In this document: positions 55,364-64,000 of the stretch, in pieces
Layout of the letters: the number at the start of each line of letters is the position of its first letter
How positions within the stretch are numbered: position 1 is the first letter of the stretch
Assembly (NCBI GenBank): GCA_024663395.1
Contig: JANFAH010000004.1
Span: 1,860,001 to 1,924,000 of the forward strand
Reading direction: 5' to 3'
Length of the DNA stretch: 64,000 nt
Source of the DNA: Pisolithus tinctorius
Taxonomy: Eukaryota > Basidiomycota > Agaricomycetes > Boletales > Pisolithaceae
The notes under the pieces: model-generated
Databases searched by the model: none
What the model was told of the DNA's origin: nothing
What the model saw: the letters and a program-made list of their open reading frames with translations, nothing else
Position numbers and translations under genes: made by a program

Positions 55364-57411
55364 CTATGCTACCCGTAACCACTTCGTGATAGTGTCATGC
55401 CCTAGCCCATCAGCTATCAACGGCTGCCCGTGGCCCCCGTTCGGATCAAAGTAGATCCCCTTGCTTACACCGTGAGTGGATAAGTACCGTCTGACACGCT
55501 ATAAATCATGGCAAGATCAGCTACCGTCATTTCAGGCCAGTGGCAGTTCGAGAAGACCAAGGTGATAGAATGATTGACGTGTACTCACCTCTGCGTTGAG
55601 GATGGCATCCCTACCTCCTAATACCACAAGCGTCTTGTCGGGATCCCGTGCGTTTGGAATGTCTTCGAACCACAACGAATTCGACACCCAGTCAAAGTGA
55701 CGCTGAAGTGTATTTGCGACTCCAAGTTCAGTGCCCACGAAAAACCTCATCAACAGATCTGATCCCTGGCAGAACCGCGAGGATGAGACGAAACACAGTC
55801 ATACAGCTCGCCTCATACCGTAGTGCAAGGTTTGTATATGAAGTTATGACACATGTCTGTGCGGCTCAGGTGTTATTGGAAGCTCCGGTGACTTTCTAAT
55901 ACACTCACCGCCTTCCCAACAGCAAATCGCTACAGGATCCACGAAGCATGAGCGTATGGCCATGTGCGGGTATGCCTTCAGGAACCATGAGTGTACAAAT
56001 GACCCGCTGTACTCAAAGAGGTTTAGCACTGGAGCTCCACGTTTCCGAACGACATACTACGAGTGGCTAAGCATGACAACCCCAGTCGACATCGATTTGG
56101 GTTTCTTGTCAAATTCAAGGGTATCATTAAGCTCATCGGACGGTGGAACCCAGCCCAGCTTTTGCAGGAGACCAACCAAGCAAGTAATCATCTCCTTCCT
56201 GGGCATCGGTGTTAGGAATCTAGGATGGAAAATATTTTGACTGATATGGGGTTGCAGAGGGAATAAAAGTGGGCGGTCGGAATGATTCCTCAACAGGTCG
56301 GAGAGGAAAAGTTTGTACTGCAACATGCCCAAACCGAGACCGTGCAAGAACACGAGCGGACGTCGATCATACACGGCGTCCCATGATTCGGGTATGCGCA
56401 CAAAGTACCTGAGTGAAGAAGGTTTGTCGGTCAGAGGATTGGGCTATGATTTCGGGGGACTCACTCTAGACCGTTATAGCAGCCGAAACGTACGCCGTAC
56501 GAAGATACGAGCCAATGTTTGAGCACCCAATTACCACCTAGCGCCATGACATACCAAGTGAGAGGTCGCCAGTTGACATTCACCTCATCTGTGGTGAGAC
56601 GGACAGGTTGAACACCGACGCTAGGCTCGTCAGGGATTGCTTTCCCTGCACGTTTCTCTACATATGAAAGAGCTTCATCTAATAACAGACGCTGTCGTCC
56701 TGCCAGGGACTCTAAGGGAGGCATTTCTCTATTGTAAAACACCCAATAGAGGTAAGCATAAATGTCTCGCTTTTTGACCGATGACCAGGTTGATCTGCGG
56801 AACCTTGGTATTTGAAGTTCGAGTTGTCACGTAGTTTCATCGCCAGATGAGAAACTGACACGTACCACGCTCTCATCCGTTCTCGAAAGTCTACAGCACG
56901 CGGGTCGTCTGCATTAAGCTGGACGATAGCCTCAGCCGGACTGCCTGGCCTCGCATCATCTAGGGACTCTTCGTCATAACTCTCCTCGGTAAGATCTGCA
57001 AGGCCACTCTTCAAGACACGGATAAAACCTGCCTGCCTCTCGGCCAGGTCTCCCGTGCCATTCGGTGGCGGTCCGGATATAGACTTGAGAAGTCTGTAGT
57101 GGTGCAAACTAAACAACACCTTGGACAACCATGATGACTATCAGCGCGGCTGAACGCAAATGTGACCCTTGGCTTACCTCGCCGATGGCGACCGCGAAGC
57201 ACATTCTACCATTCCAGCCAAATAACCAAATATTACCAGTCCACAATACGTATATCACAAATGACCATGCAATGGGTATCACCGACCATAAAGGAATCAC
57301 AATAAACAAGAAAATGGCATAAAACCACCAGGACCTTGCGGGCAGAATGTAAGGTATTTCCGCGATGTCAGTGGCAACGTGGCGACCGTCCTGAGGATGG
57401 GAGAGTGTCAT
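55364..57411 (-). CDS. Membrane-anchored alpha/beta hydrolase
   Basis: Eight exons (57411-57178, 57119-56866, 56803-56465, 56408-56061, 56006-55909, 55856-55819, 55765-55589, 55498-55364) give 540 aa. The N-terminal part has TM helices (SWWFYAIFLFIVIPLWSVIP and following). A middle helical region contains YLYWVFYNREMPPLESLAGR. The hydrolase domain opens RRPLVFLHGLGLGMLQYKLF (oxyanion region), the nucleophile elbow position reads MLSHSGSFVHSWFLKAYP (S-H-S-G-S), DPVAICCWEGDMCHNFIYKP follows, and a late strand-acid segment KTLVVLGGRDAILNAE precedes NGGHGQPLIADG with the catalytic His. Substrate unknown. A start at 57576 would add 55 residues. Confidence 0.84.
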
Positions 57412-57786
57412 GTGGGTATCTTCGCGGCGCGTACGATGGCCCTTATAAAAATGAGCGACAGAAGAATGATGGGAAAGAAAGTGTCCTCGACCGAATCTAC
57501 GAGCTGGGATCCGAGAGAGAATAACAGTTAGTACTACGTACATCAGAGAGACGGGGAATGACGGAATTGCGGTCACGACCAGTCAGTGATGGGTTTAAAC
57601 AGGTTTAAACCATTTTTTCGCTTCCTGATGTAGAGAAGGTGCAAATCGGTTAAGACTTCGACATCGGCCGACCCCTTACGTGGCGGTCACTTTGACAACT
57701 GAAATGTAGCCGACTCTCAAACGCAAGCCCCAGCTTCGCACCCCGTCAGGACTTCAGTCGTGTTAGAGATCAGGACCGAGCGACAT
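57412..57786. promoter_or_regulatory. Upstream region of the alpha/beta hydrolase gene
   Basis: About 375 bp between the 364-aa gene's 3' end and the hydrolase start, containing the inverted repeat at 57592-57611. Confidence 0.4.
57592..57611. repeat. GGTTTAAAC inverted repeat
   Basis: GGTTTAAAC, a 2-nt spacer and GTTTAAACC form a perfect 9-bp inverted repeat. Each arm contains the self-palindrome GTTTAAAC. It sits 180-200 bp upstream of the hydrolase start, so a dimeric transcription factor site is possible. Confidence 0.8.
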
Positions 57787-59204
57787 TCATGGAAGGTGAC
57801 TAAAATCTATACCATCAAAACCTGCATCTACAGTAGCCTCGTATTCCTCCAGCGAAAGCAAGTTATCTTTTTTTGCTGGACACGCGTGGGTCTGCTGTGG
57901 CTGCGTTGTGCTCACTTGAAGCTTGTTCGAGGGCCCTGATGCAACGCCCGATGTCTCGGAATCTAACTCGGGAGCACCGCTTTCCCTCAAAGACAATAAC
58001 CAAATGCATCGAAGTTCACCCCGCTTTCCCCAACCATCTACGGCAGGTCTGAAATCAGCGTAAAGTGAGTATCCTAATTCGTTGAGCTTCTGCGGAGAGT
58101 AGCTTTCTGCCAGGAGACGCAAAGATCCCATTACATATGGGGTCGCCTGCCGGAACGAACGAGAAATATATGAAAACGCTGTGCTGGGCAAGGCAGGTGA
58201 GCCTCCCGAAAGTGCCAACCATTTGGATGTGCGAGTTTGGTATAGTGGACTGTCAATGGGATTAGGGGCATTCGGAATGTAACGGGGCACAAATACATAC
58301 ATCCTACCAAATACCACAGGGTTCCGTGAGGGGTCCTTGATCATAAAAAAGAAGATATACTTGCCGCCGACCCATCAGATCAACGTATGGCTGCTCGCCT
58401 TCTGGAAGTGTTTCAGTGGCTTTCTTCCTTGTTTCCTCAATGACCCCTAATGAGGCACCCTTGGAGACCGCATTCGCTTCTGTGTACACGGACGCTTGGA
58501 GCCAGTCAATGGAAAAGGGGACTATGGTAAAAACTGGACTAACCAATGCTTAGAGATTCCTCTCTGTCGAAACCGAGCCTTTCGGCCACAGTCGTAGCCC
58601 ATGCTGTCATGACCGGGGCGCGATTGACTACCACCGTCTTGCTCCTCAAAATCTATGCGCCGTTAGAGTAGTAGAGTATTGCAAATGGCAAAGCGTGCTG
58701 ACCTCCTCATCCAATATTTCCCCAAAATCCAGGTTCCCGTATGTGGAGGCCTCATCAAACAGGGATTCCTGCAGCGGTTCGTTTAGATCACTGTCATACC
58801 TGCGCTTCTTCCTGGGGCTTGTAGCCTAAGAAAAGCGGTCATTATCGACTCTCGACATCAAATGTGCGAGTTTACCGTGTCTTGTACAGCGGGTGATTGA
58901 GTCCTCGTTCCTGATTTCGTATATCCGGCCTTGCGTATAGCTGCCAAGATGGACTTACGCAGCTCTCTATCCTCCACTCCCAACACAATCAACCTTGTGT
59001 CGTCAAGCTGGGACAATCTCGCCGGCGTGTTGAATTCCTTGTATCTGCAAAGCACAAGATTACTGATACTGGGCCACGAACATCGCAATGTATGTGAACG
59101 AACGCTTTGTTTGCAAGCGCCATAGCCTTTGACGCTGCTATGTTGTTGGCAGTAAAAATCTTCAAGAAGGCATGCAGGCTGAGTTTCCTGTCAGTGGGAT
59201 CCAT
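57787..59204 (-). CDS. Uncharacterised conserved 364-aa protein
   Basis: Six exons (59204-59104, 59044-58876, 58825-58703, 58652-58544, 58494-58365, 58249-57787) give 364 aa. It opens with a small SAM/HhH-like helical region (LSLHAFLKIFTANNIAASKA and VEDRELRKSILAAIRKAGYT). A charged linker follows, then a core with VVVNRAPVMTAWATTVAERL, QPYVDLMGRRPLYQTRTSKW, ALPSTAFSYISRSFRQATPY, SLRLLAESYSPQKLNELGYS and LYADFRPAVDGWGKRGELRC. The C-terminus is Ser/Thr-rich. I recall similar conserved fungal proteins without an assigned function, and a nuclear role is only a guess. The intron 58364-58250 uses a GC donor (gcaagt). ATGs at 59210 and 59216 are in frame alternatives. Confidence 0.8.
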
Positions 59205-59419
59205 GTTCATCGCCATTGCCAGGCGCAAGTATCCCGTGAGTCTCAGTAGTGTTTCACGCCAGCACTGGTCGATCACAAGTAGACTTAAATTACAGCCAGC
59301 CCAAAATTCCATTCCCAGGTCTACAGATAGGAGTGGTATAACTGGATTATTAATTCCTAGGAGTTTTTCGCGCGAGGAGTATTTTTTTTACAACGGATGC
59401 CATCTATACGAAACATCCC

Positions 59420-60714
59420 TCACTTGTCCAAAATCGTAGTGTCTACAATAATTCCAGTGACGCGGTAGGGGTCTGAAAAAAAAAAAAAAAATCAACACAG
59501 CAACCAGCGAAGAGAAACCTGGTCATACCGATGTTGGAGGCGGGGCGACGGTCCTCCAGGTATCCATAGCCTTTAGCAGCTACGTGTCGAGGAACGCGAA
59601 TCGAGGCACCTCGGTTGGCGACACCAGAACTGAAAGAGCCAATGTGACCAGTCTCGTGACGACCTGTGAGACGCAGTTCGTTGTCCTCGCCATAAACGGC
59701 AATGTGCTCAGCGTGCCTCTTGGAAAGTTTCTCGATGGCCTCTTCGATGTATTTCATGCCTCCGGGCTCTCGCATCGCCTTTGTGCTGTAGTTCGTGTGG
59801 CATCCAGCACCGTTCCATTCTCCCTGTAGAGGCTTGGGATGGAAAGAAACTTTAATACCCCACTGCTCAGCAATGCGGATCAAGAGGTAGCGAGCCATCC
59901 ACAAGTGGTCGCCCATCTCGATACCTTCACAGGGACCAACTTGGAACTCCCATTGCGATGGCATAACCTCGGCGTTGATACCGCTGATGTTGATGCCAGC
60001 ATAGAGGCATGCGCGGTAGTGGGCCTCAATCAGATCACGTGCAAAGACCTTGCCGGTACCTACAGGAAGGAAATTCAATGAAGGATAACGAAGCAGGTGA
60101 TTTTTGAATCTGGTTTACCTGCACCGCAGTAGTAAGGACCCTGAGGGCCGGGGAAGCCACCCTTTGGCCAACCAAAAGGTGTGCCATCGACATCCAAGAG
60201 GGTATACTCCTGCTCAAGACCGAACCAAGGAACGGAGTCTTTTGCGAGCTCCATGGACTTGTTAGCGTGGTAACGGTAATTTGTTCTGTTAGGGGTGCCG
60301 TCGTTGTTGTAGGTTTCCGCAAGGACGAGAATGTTGTCACCGCCGCGGAAGGGATCCTTGAAGATACGGGCAGGACGAAGATAGACGTCTGAGTCATGCC
60401 CAGGGGCTTGGTTTGTGGAGGAGCCATCGAAGTCCCAGATACGAAGTTGGCCGATATCGGTGACCTTCTCGGCAACGGTCTGAACAGTTATGAGTGGTTT
60501 TGGAAGACGACGAAACGAAAGCGAAATGCTTACAGTCGTCTTTGAGCGAAGACCGCCATCGCCGTCAACCCAGACGTCTGTTCAGTGTTGCCCTGTCAAT
60601 AACGCTCGAATAGCGCAGGATTGCAACAAGCATACATTCTGCCTGGACTTTTTCGCCCTGTGGAAGAGCGAGGTAGGGGGACAGAAGGTCGTTGTGGTAG
60701 GTAATGGTGGTCAT
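59420..60714 (-). CDS. GLN1: Glutamine synthetase
   Basis: Exons 60714-60636, 60577-60534, 60479-60119, 60059-59529 and 59472-59420 give 355 aa, the usual type II length. Motifs: [20 protein letters not shown] (beta-Grasp), [40 protein letters not shown] with [54 protein letters not shown] followed by [20 protein letters not shown], and the C-terminal [17 protein letters not shown]. It makes glutamine from glutamate, ammonia and ATP in the cytosol. The last intron ends in a run of about 15 T before the acceptor, which may affect splicing or sequencing accuracy. Confidence 0.97.
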
Positions 60715-61730
60715 TGTTTGCGAACTGATAGATGAGGAGGTAGACAAGAAGACCTGGCGGAGAGATGGCGCTGCCAAAGGTCAATTTAAAGGGTGTCCCG
60801 GGACTGTTGCTGTCTGTTTATTTTAGAAAGGCACGCATTCCGATTGGACGATAAGCACCCCGTATCTTTCATTTCCCCCCATCCTTCGGGTTGCATAAAA
60901 AGGTGACCGGAAAATCGACCTAACGTACAGACTCGACTCGACGTGTCGTTTTCTATTACGCGCAACTCTCCAATAGCCCATCGCTGCCGTCCCATCCGTG
61001 AGGTCTGGATGTTGATAACAAATTGTTCGGGCCATGTCAGGATCAATTGCTGTGGGCTTGTTTCCACTCGGCCTCTCCACCGATCGTATACATATCCGGC
61101 CGTGCCAGGTCCGACGCTCTAACGACCAACTACTACTTATTAAGTAGTAGCCCATAGTACTCCTGGGTCATTCCAGGAACTCCTCCTGACACGGTGACAC
61201 TAAGCAAGCACCATCTATCAAACCAACCTGCCAGATTGTTGACAACCCTTGGTGGCGCATTGCAATGCTGATTCAATAGCATTTATCGCTCTTTGCGGCA
61301 AATCTTTCCCTAAGATCTCCAGGACGTCCATCAATCAGGTTCTCTCGAACGCGCGGTTGCCGAGGTAAGTGGAAAGACCAAGCCTTTCATCGATTCATAT
61401 CATCTGTGTGAGCACACCTTCATCTTTCGGGCCCCAGCCGATGATTCAGATACTGCGCGCTCGGCGGATCACGCCGAGGTGACCCGCCTTGATAGTGGGT
61501 AAGTATTTGCTGGGCTACATACCAAGTAGCTCAGGAACAATCAAAAGTAAACAGTGCCCGTCAGCCACAACACCCATAACGCCACACGGGCAAAGGTTTC
61601 CTTCTGTTTGCCAAGATTCCGTTGCAGTGAATGGGATGAGATTGACTGGAATTTATTGCGCCAGAATTGGCTTATGTAAAAACGTTGTTATGGACAACTC
61701 TAATTCCCCACACCACAAAGGGTGGATAGA
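60715..61730. other. Gene-free interval upstream of GLN1
   Basis: About 1 kb between the GLN1 start and the ERJ5 3' end, likely the GLN1 promoter. It contains the palindrome listed separately. Confidence 0.4.
61130..61150. repeat. 21-bp near-perfect palindrome upstream of GLN1
   Basis: CTACTACTTA and TAAGTAGTAG are exact reverse complements separated by one T. It lies about 416 bp upstream of the GLN1 ATG. Confidence 0.85.
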
Positions 61731-63121
61731 CTATTTTCTCGCCGCTTTCCTTCTGCTCCCAGCTTTCACGGCAGCAGCCCGCATTCCCCTTTTTTGGGCC
61801 CCAGCTTCACTCGTCCCATTTGGAGCAGTTGTTCCACCTGCAGCAGGATTCGCTCCGTAGTCGCTATCCTCCCCTTGTTCATCGCCTTCGCCTTCTATTC
61901 GCGCGGGCTCGCTCTTGCCTTCTATGGCTAACCGAAACACCCTTCGTAGCAATGTAGGAAACCACGTCCTCGCAAAGGCAGGCGGTGTAGCTGTCTTCTC
62001 ATTTAATTCGTGGAGCTCCCCTGAACAATCCTGCTGTCAAGAAGTGTTACCCTGTGTTACCCCGTTTGTGCTGGTGCATAACTCGACAGACTTACGATAT
62101 AGACGGCGTCACCATCAACAATCACGTCAATCACTTTGCCAGGCACCGTCCTCCCATCCTCATCCATCCGCGGTCCGCCTCCGAGGTTGACCTTGACCTA
62201 AATGAATTAACTTGTAAGAAAGCACGTCAGCACTGCGTCTACACGGACTTGCCTTTCGCTTCCCCCCTGATTGCACCATCTCTGGACCCCACGCACTAAG
62301 TTTGGCATCACAGATCGTTTGACGAATGCGGTTTAGATCCCGGGAGTAGTTCACCATCTGTACCAGATACTGCAGTCCAGTCGTTAACAACGTCAAGAAA
62401 ATTAACACAGTCTGTCAATCAATGAATCACGTTGACCCGGCGCCCACCAAACCCAATTAGCAACCACGTACGCCGAGTCCTGGTCTAAACCTCGTATAAT
62501 AGTAGCCGGTTCCTCTCCACTTGGGCACGCCATTCTTGCAGAAGAAATCATAGCTGCGGATGTCGTCAGTGAGAATATGCCAGGGTCAAACGATGGACAT
62601 ACCGCGCTCGACCTTCCGGACTCCGCAATATATTCACGATAACACCGAGCCTTGCAAATCGTTCGTGTACACCTCTGACACCGGGATTTTTGTCGGGACT
62701 GCGTATGTCAGCAAGCGTTCGGTCCGATATTAGTCTACGAGACATGCGCACTGTAGTTCTATGCTCTTTTTACGGTATGCCTTGTTGATTTGGGCAAGGG
62801 GCGCGGTTGGAGACACCTCTAGCCAAGAGTAAAATGTTGTCCCCTTGCCTAATTGCGAAATGAGCCTAGTATAGCAGGCTACAAAAGGAATCAAACCTTC
62901 AGACGCCTCCAAGTCGCTGACAAGGTCGAAAATTTCATAGTCTTCCTTCCGTTGGCTGTAAGCATAGAAAAGTGGGTATTTCGGTGCAGCTCACTTTCGT
63001 CCACCTGGTCACCAACACACCTATAAGGGCACAGTCGAAGAAGCAAATGAACTATTTCCACTCACGCCAAAACTGCCGTGGCCAGGGCAGCAAGGAGGAC
63101 ACCGACCAGAACGAACCGCAT
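61731..63121 (-). CDS. ERJ5: ER-membrane J-domain protein ERJ5
   Basis: Nine exons (63121-63066, 63004-62995, 62945-62897, 62848-62752, 62698-62603, 62553-62472, 62411-62253, 62197-62096, 62033-61731) give 317 aa. A signal peptide MRFVLVGVLLAALATAVLA precedes AWTKEDYEIFDLVSDLEASE. The J domain follows: TFYSWLEVSPTAPLAQINKA then YRKKSIELHPDKNPGVRGVH with the HPD motif. KNGVPKWRGTGYYYTRFRPG leads to a TM segment (TVLIFLTLLTTGLQYLV). A soluble domain and a Lys/Arg-rich tail (GSRRKAARK) end the protein. This is the ERJ5 layout, an ER J-protein that stimulates Hsp70 (Kar2). Exon 2 is 10 nt. The intron at 62252-62198 has a GC donor (gcaagt). Confidence 0.91.
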
Positions 63122-63247
63122 GGTCACCCAACCACAGTGAACTTGCAGGTGCGACACGGCAGCACACTCCGTCGATGGTCACGTGACGGTGCCTAAGCGG
63201 GTATCGGAGGCCAGCGCCAAACGTTATGAACCTCCGCCAGTGACTCG
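63122..63247. promoter_or_regulatory. 126-bp bidirectional promoter region (ERJ5 / RRN7-like)
   Basis: This is the gap between two divergent start codons. It includes the short sequence CACGTGAC near 63179, an E-box-like motif. Confidence 0.45.
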
Positions 63248-64000
63248 ATGGCTCCTCGAAGAAAATGTCCTATCTGCGGCAGTAGGAGATGGCGCAAGGA
63301 TTCCGCTAGTGGAATGATAACTTGCAGCGAGGGACACGTCCTTCAAGTAAATTGCTGCTTGAGTTCGATCCGCGTGAAGTGCTCATGGCGTTCCGCTTAT
63401 TAGAACTACAGGACGGAGTCAGGAGATGCCGAAGATTATGGTACTCATACCATGAGGAAGCGCACATTGAAGTCTACTCGCGAGAAGGGAATCGTGAACA
63501 AGGCAGACCCTAAGCGTGAGGAAACATCTCGTTCTTTCGACATCGCATGCTGATACCCGATAGTCTATCACGGCGACAGAGCACGCTTCCACTACTACCA
63601 GTGTCTCCAATTACTACTCCGGAAGCAAATTTCAGCGTTGATCAGCCTATGGAATCTTCCCCAGGAGTTTGAGGTGAGAGGGATGACCATGAACAAATGT
63701 AGCGCCTCTTACTTTTTTTCTAGATGATATGTAGAGATCTGTGGGCGCTGCACTTGACTTTGATTCGCGACCCTCCGCCTGCGGAACCCTTACAACATGC
63801 ACAAGAGATGAAGGGTCCTGCGCCTAGAATGCATAAGGAACGTTCTGATATGTCTGATGCGAAGGGTTTTGGGGACGATCAGCAAAATTCCTGTGCGGGA
63901 TATTCGAGCAATGAAAATAGCACGGATTCGGAGCTGGAAGCTCTCCTTCAAGAAAATTCTGCAGGAAGTTCAACGGCTTCGGAGGACGAAGACCACCATG
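63248..64000 (+). CDS. RRN7: RRN7/TAF1B-like RNA polymerase I core factor subunit (partial)
   Basis: Exons 63248-63346, 63404-63515, 63564-63673 and 63724 onward, cut by the window edge with the frame still open. The N-terminus MAPRRKCPICGSRRWRKDSA then SGMITCSEGHVLQ is a C-x2-C...C-x-EGH zinc ribbon, the hallmark of Rrn7/TAF1B. NYRTESGDAEDYGTHTMRKR, then RARFHYYQCLQLLLRKQISA and WALHLTLIRDPPP continue the cyclin-like fold. A Ser/Glu-rich acidic segment follows. Rrn7 is the TFIIB-like subunit of the Pol I core factor at rDNA promoters. Only about 230 residues are visible. Confidence 0.87.

Noticed and set aside
59477..59491. Run of about 15 A on the plus strand, considered as a retroposed poly(A) tail
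   Set aside because: On the minus strand it is the pyrimidine tract before the last GLN1 acceptor; no target-site duplication or retrocopy is next to it.
61489..61860. Plus-strand frame with a signal-peptide-like hydrophobic stretch near 61.73 kb
   Set aside because: It overlaps the ERJ5 C-terminal exon in antisense; the hydrophobic run mirrors the Ala/Lys-rich ERJ5 tail.

Overview
This window is a gene-dense piece of nuclear DNA from a filamentous basidiomycete, most likely an agaricomycete. The evidence is introns of about 45-65 nt in nearly every gene (gt...ag, often gtaagt or gtgagt), exons that join only when those introns are removed, basidiomycete-like protein sequences, and fungal-only genes (trifunctional HIS4, VID27, ERJ5, two-domain FEX, Pcp1 rhomboid). 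I could not settle the genus. I find 30 supported gene models, one decayed gene and one gene cut by the right edge. I see no transposon, rRNA gene, tRNA gene or CRISPR array. All exon boundaries were derived by hand from reading frame, splice signals and family conservation.

Layout, left to right. 1-7.5 kb: a Tvp38-type Golgi membrane protein (-), a small mitochondrial-type protein (+), a PEX11-like peroxisome protein (-), a Tctex1 dynein light chain (+) and Mediator subunit MED10 (-). 8-17.5 kb: a PPR-like mitochondrial protein (+), the Pch2/TRIP13 AAA+ ATPase (-), a SelW-like Rdx thioredoxin-fold protein (+) and a Stu1/CLASP microtubule protein (+). 17.8-26.6 kb: mitochondrial rhomboid Pcp1 (-), TRAPP subunit Trs20/sedlin (+), an uncharacterised low-complexity protein (+), then a ribosome-biogenesis group of ERB1 (+), an LLP/DUF2423 nucleolar protein (-) and an Snm1/Rpr2-like RNase MRP/P protein (+). 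27-28 kb: a frameshifted RTA1-like pseudogene (-). 28.5-41.6 kb: an uncharacterised 96-aa protein (-), VID27 (+), a four-TM membrane protein (-), fluoride exporter FEX (+), casein kinase 2 beta (+), ribosomal protein eL36 (+), a second VTT-domain membrane protein (+) and a proline-rich protein (+). 42-50.9 kb: a calcium-regulated mitochondrial carrier (+), pyruvate dehydrogenase E1 beta (+), HIS4 (-) and a 120-aa coiled-coil protein (+). 51-64 kb: an intact Argonaute (-), an alpha/beta hydrolase (-), an uncharacterised 364-aa protein (-), glutamine synthetase (-), the ER J-protein ERJ5 (-) and the start of an RRN7/TAF1B-like Pol I factor (+).

The genes do not form one pathway. The recurrent architecture is head-to-head gene pairs sharing 75-276 bp of upstream DNA. 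The points most worth a second look are: a 22-exon Argonaute with a complete slicer tetrad and an apparent 3-nt exon; an 8-nt exon that supplies the second cysteine of the CxxC in the Rdx protein; a perfect 16-bp hairpin inside a HIS4 intron; a decayed RTA1-like exporter; and two GC-AG introns.
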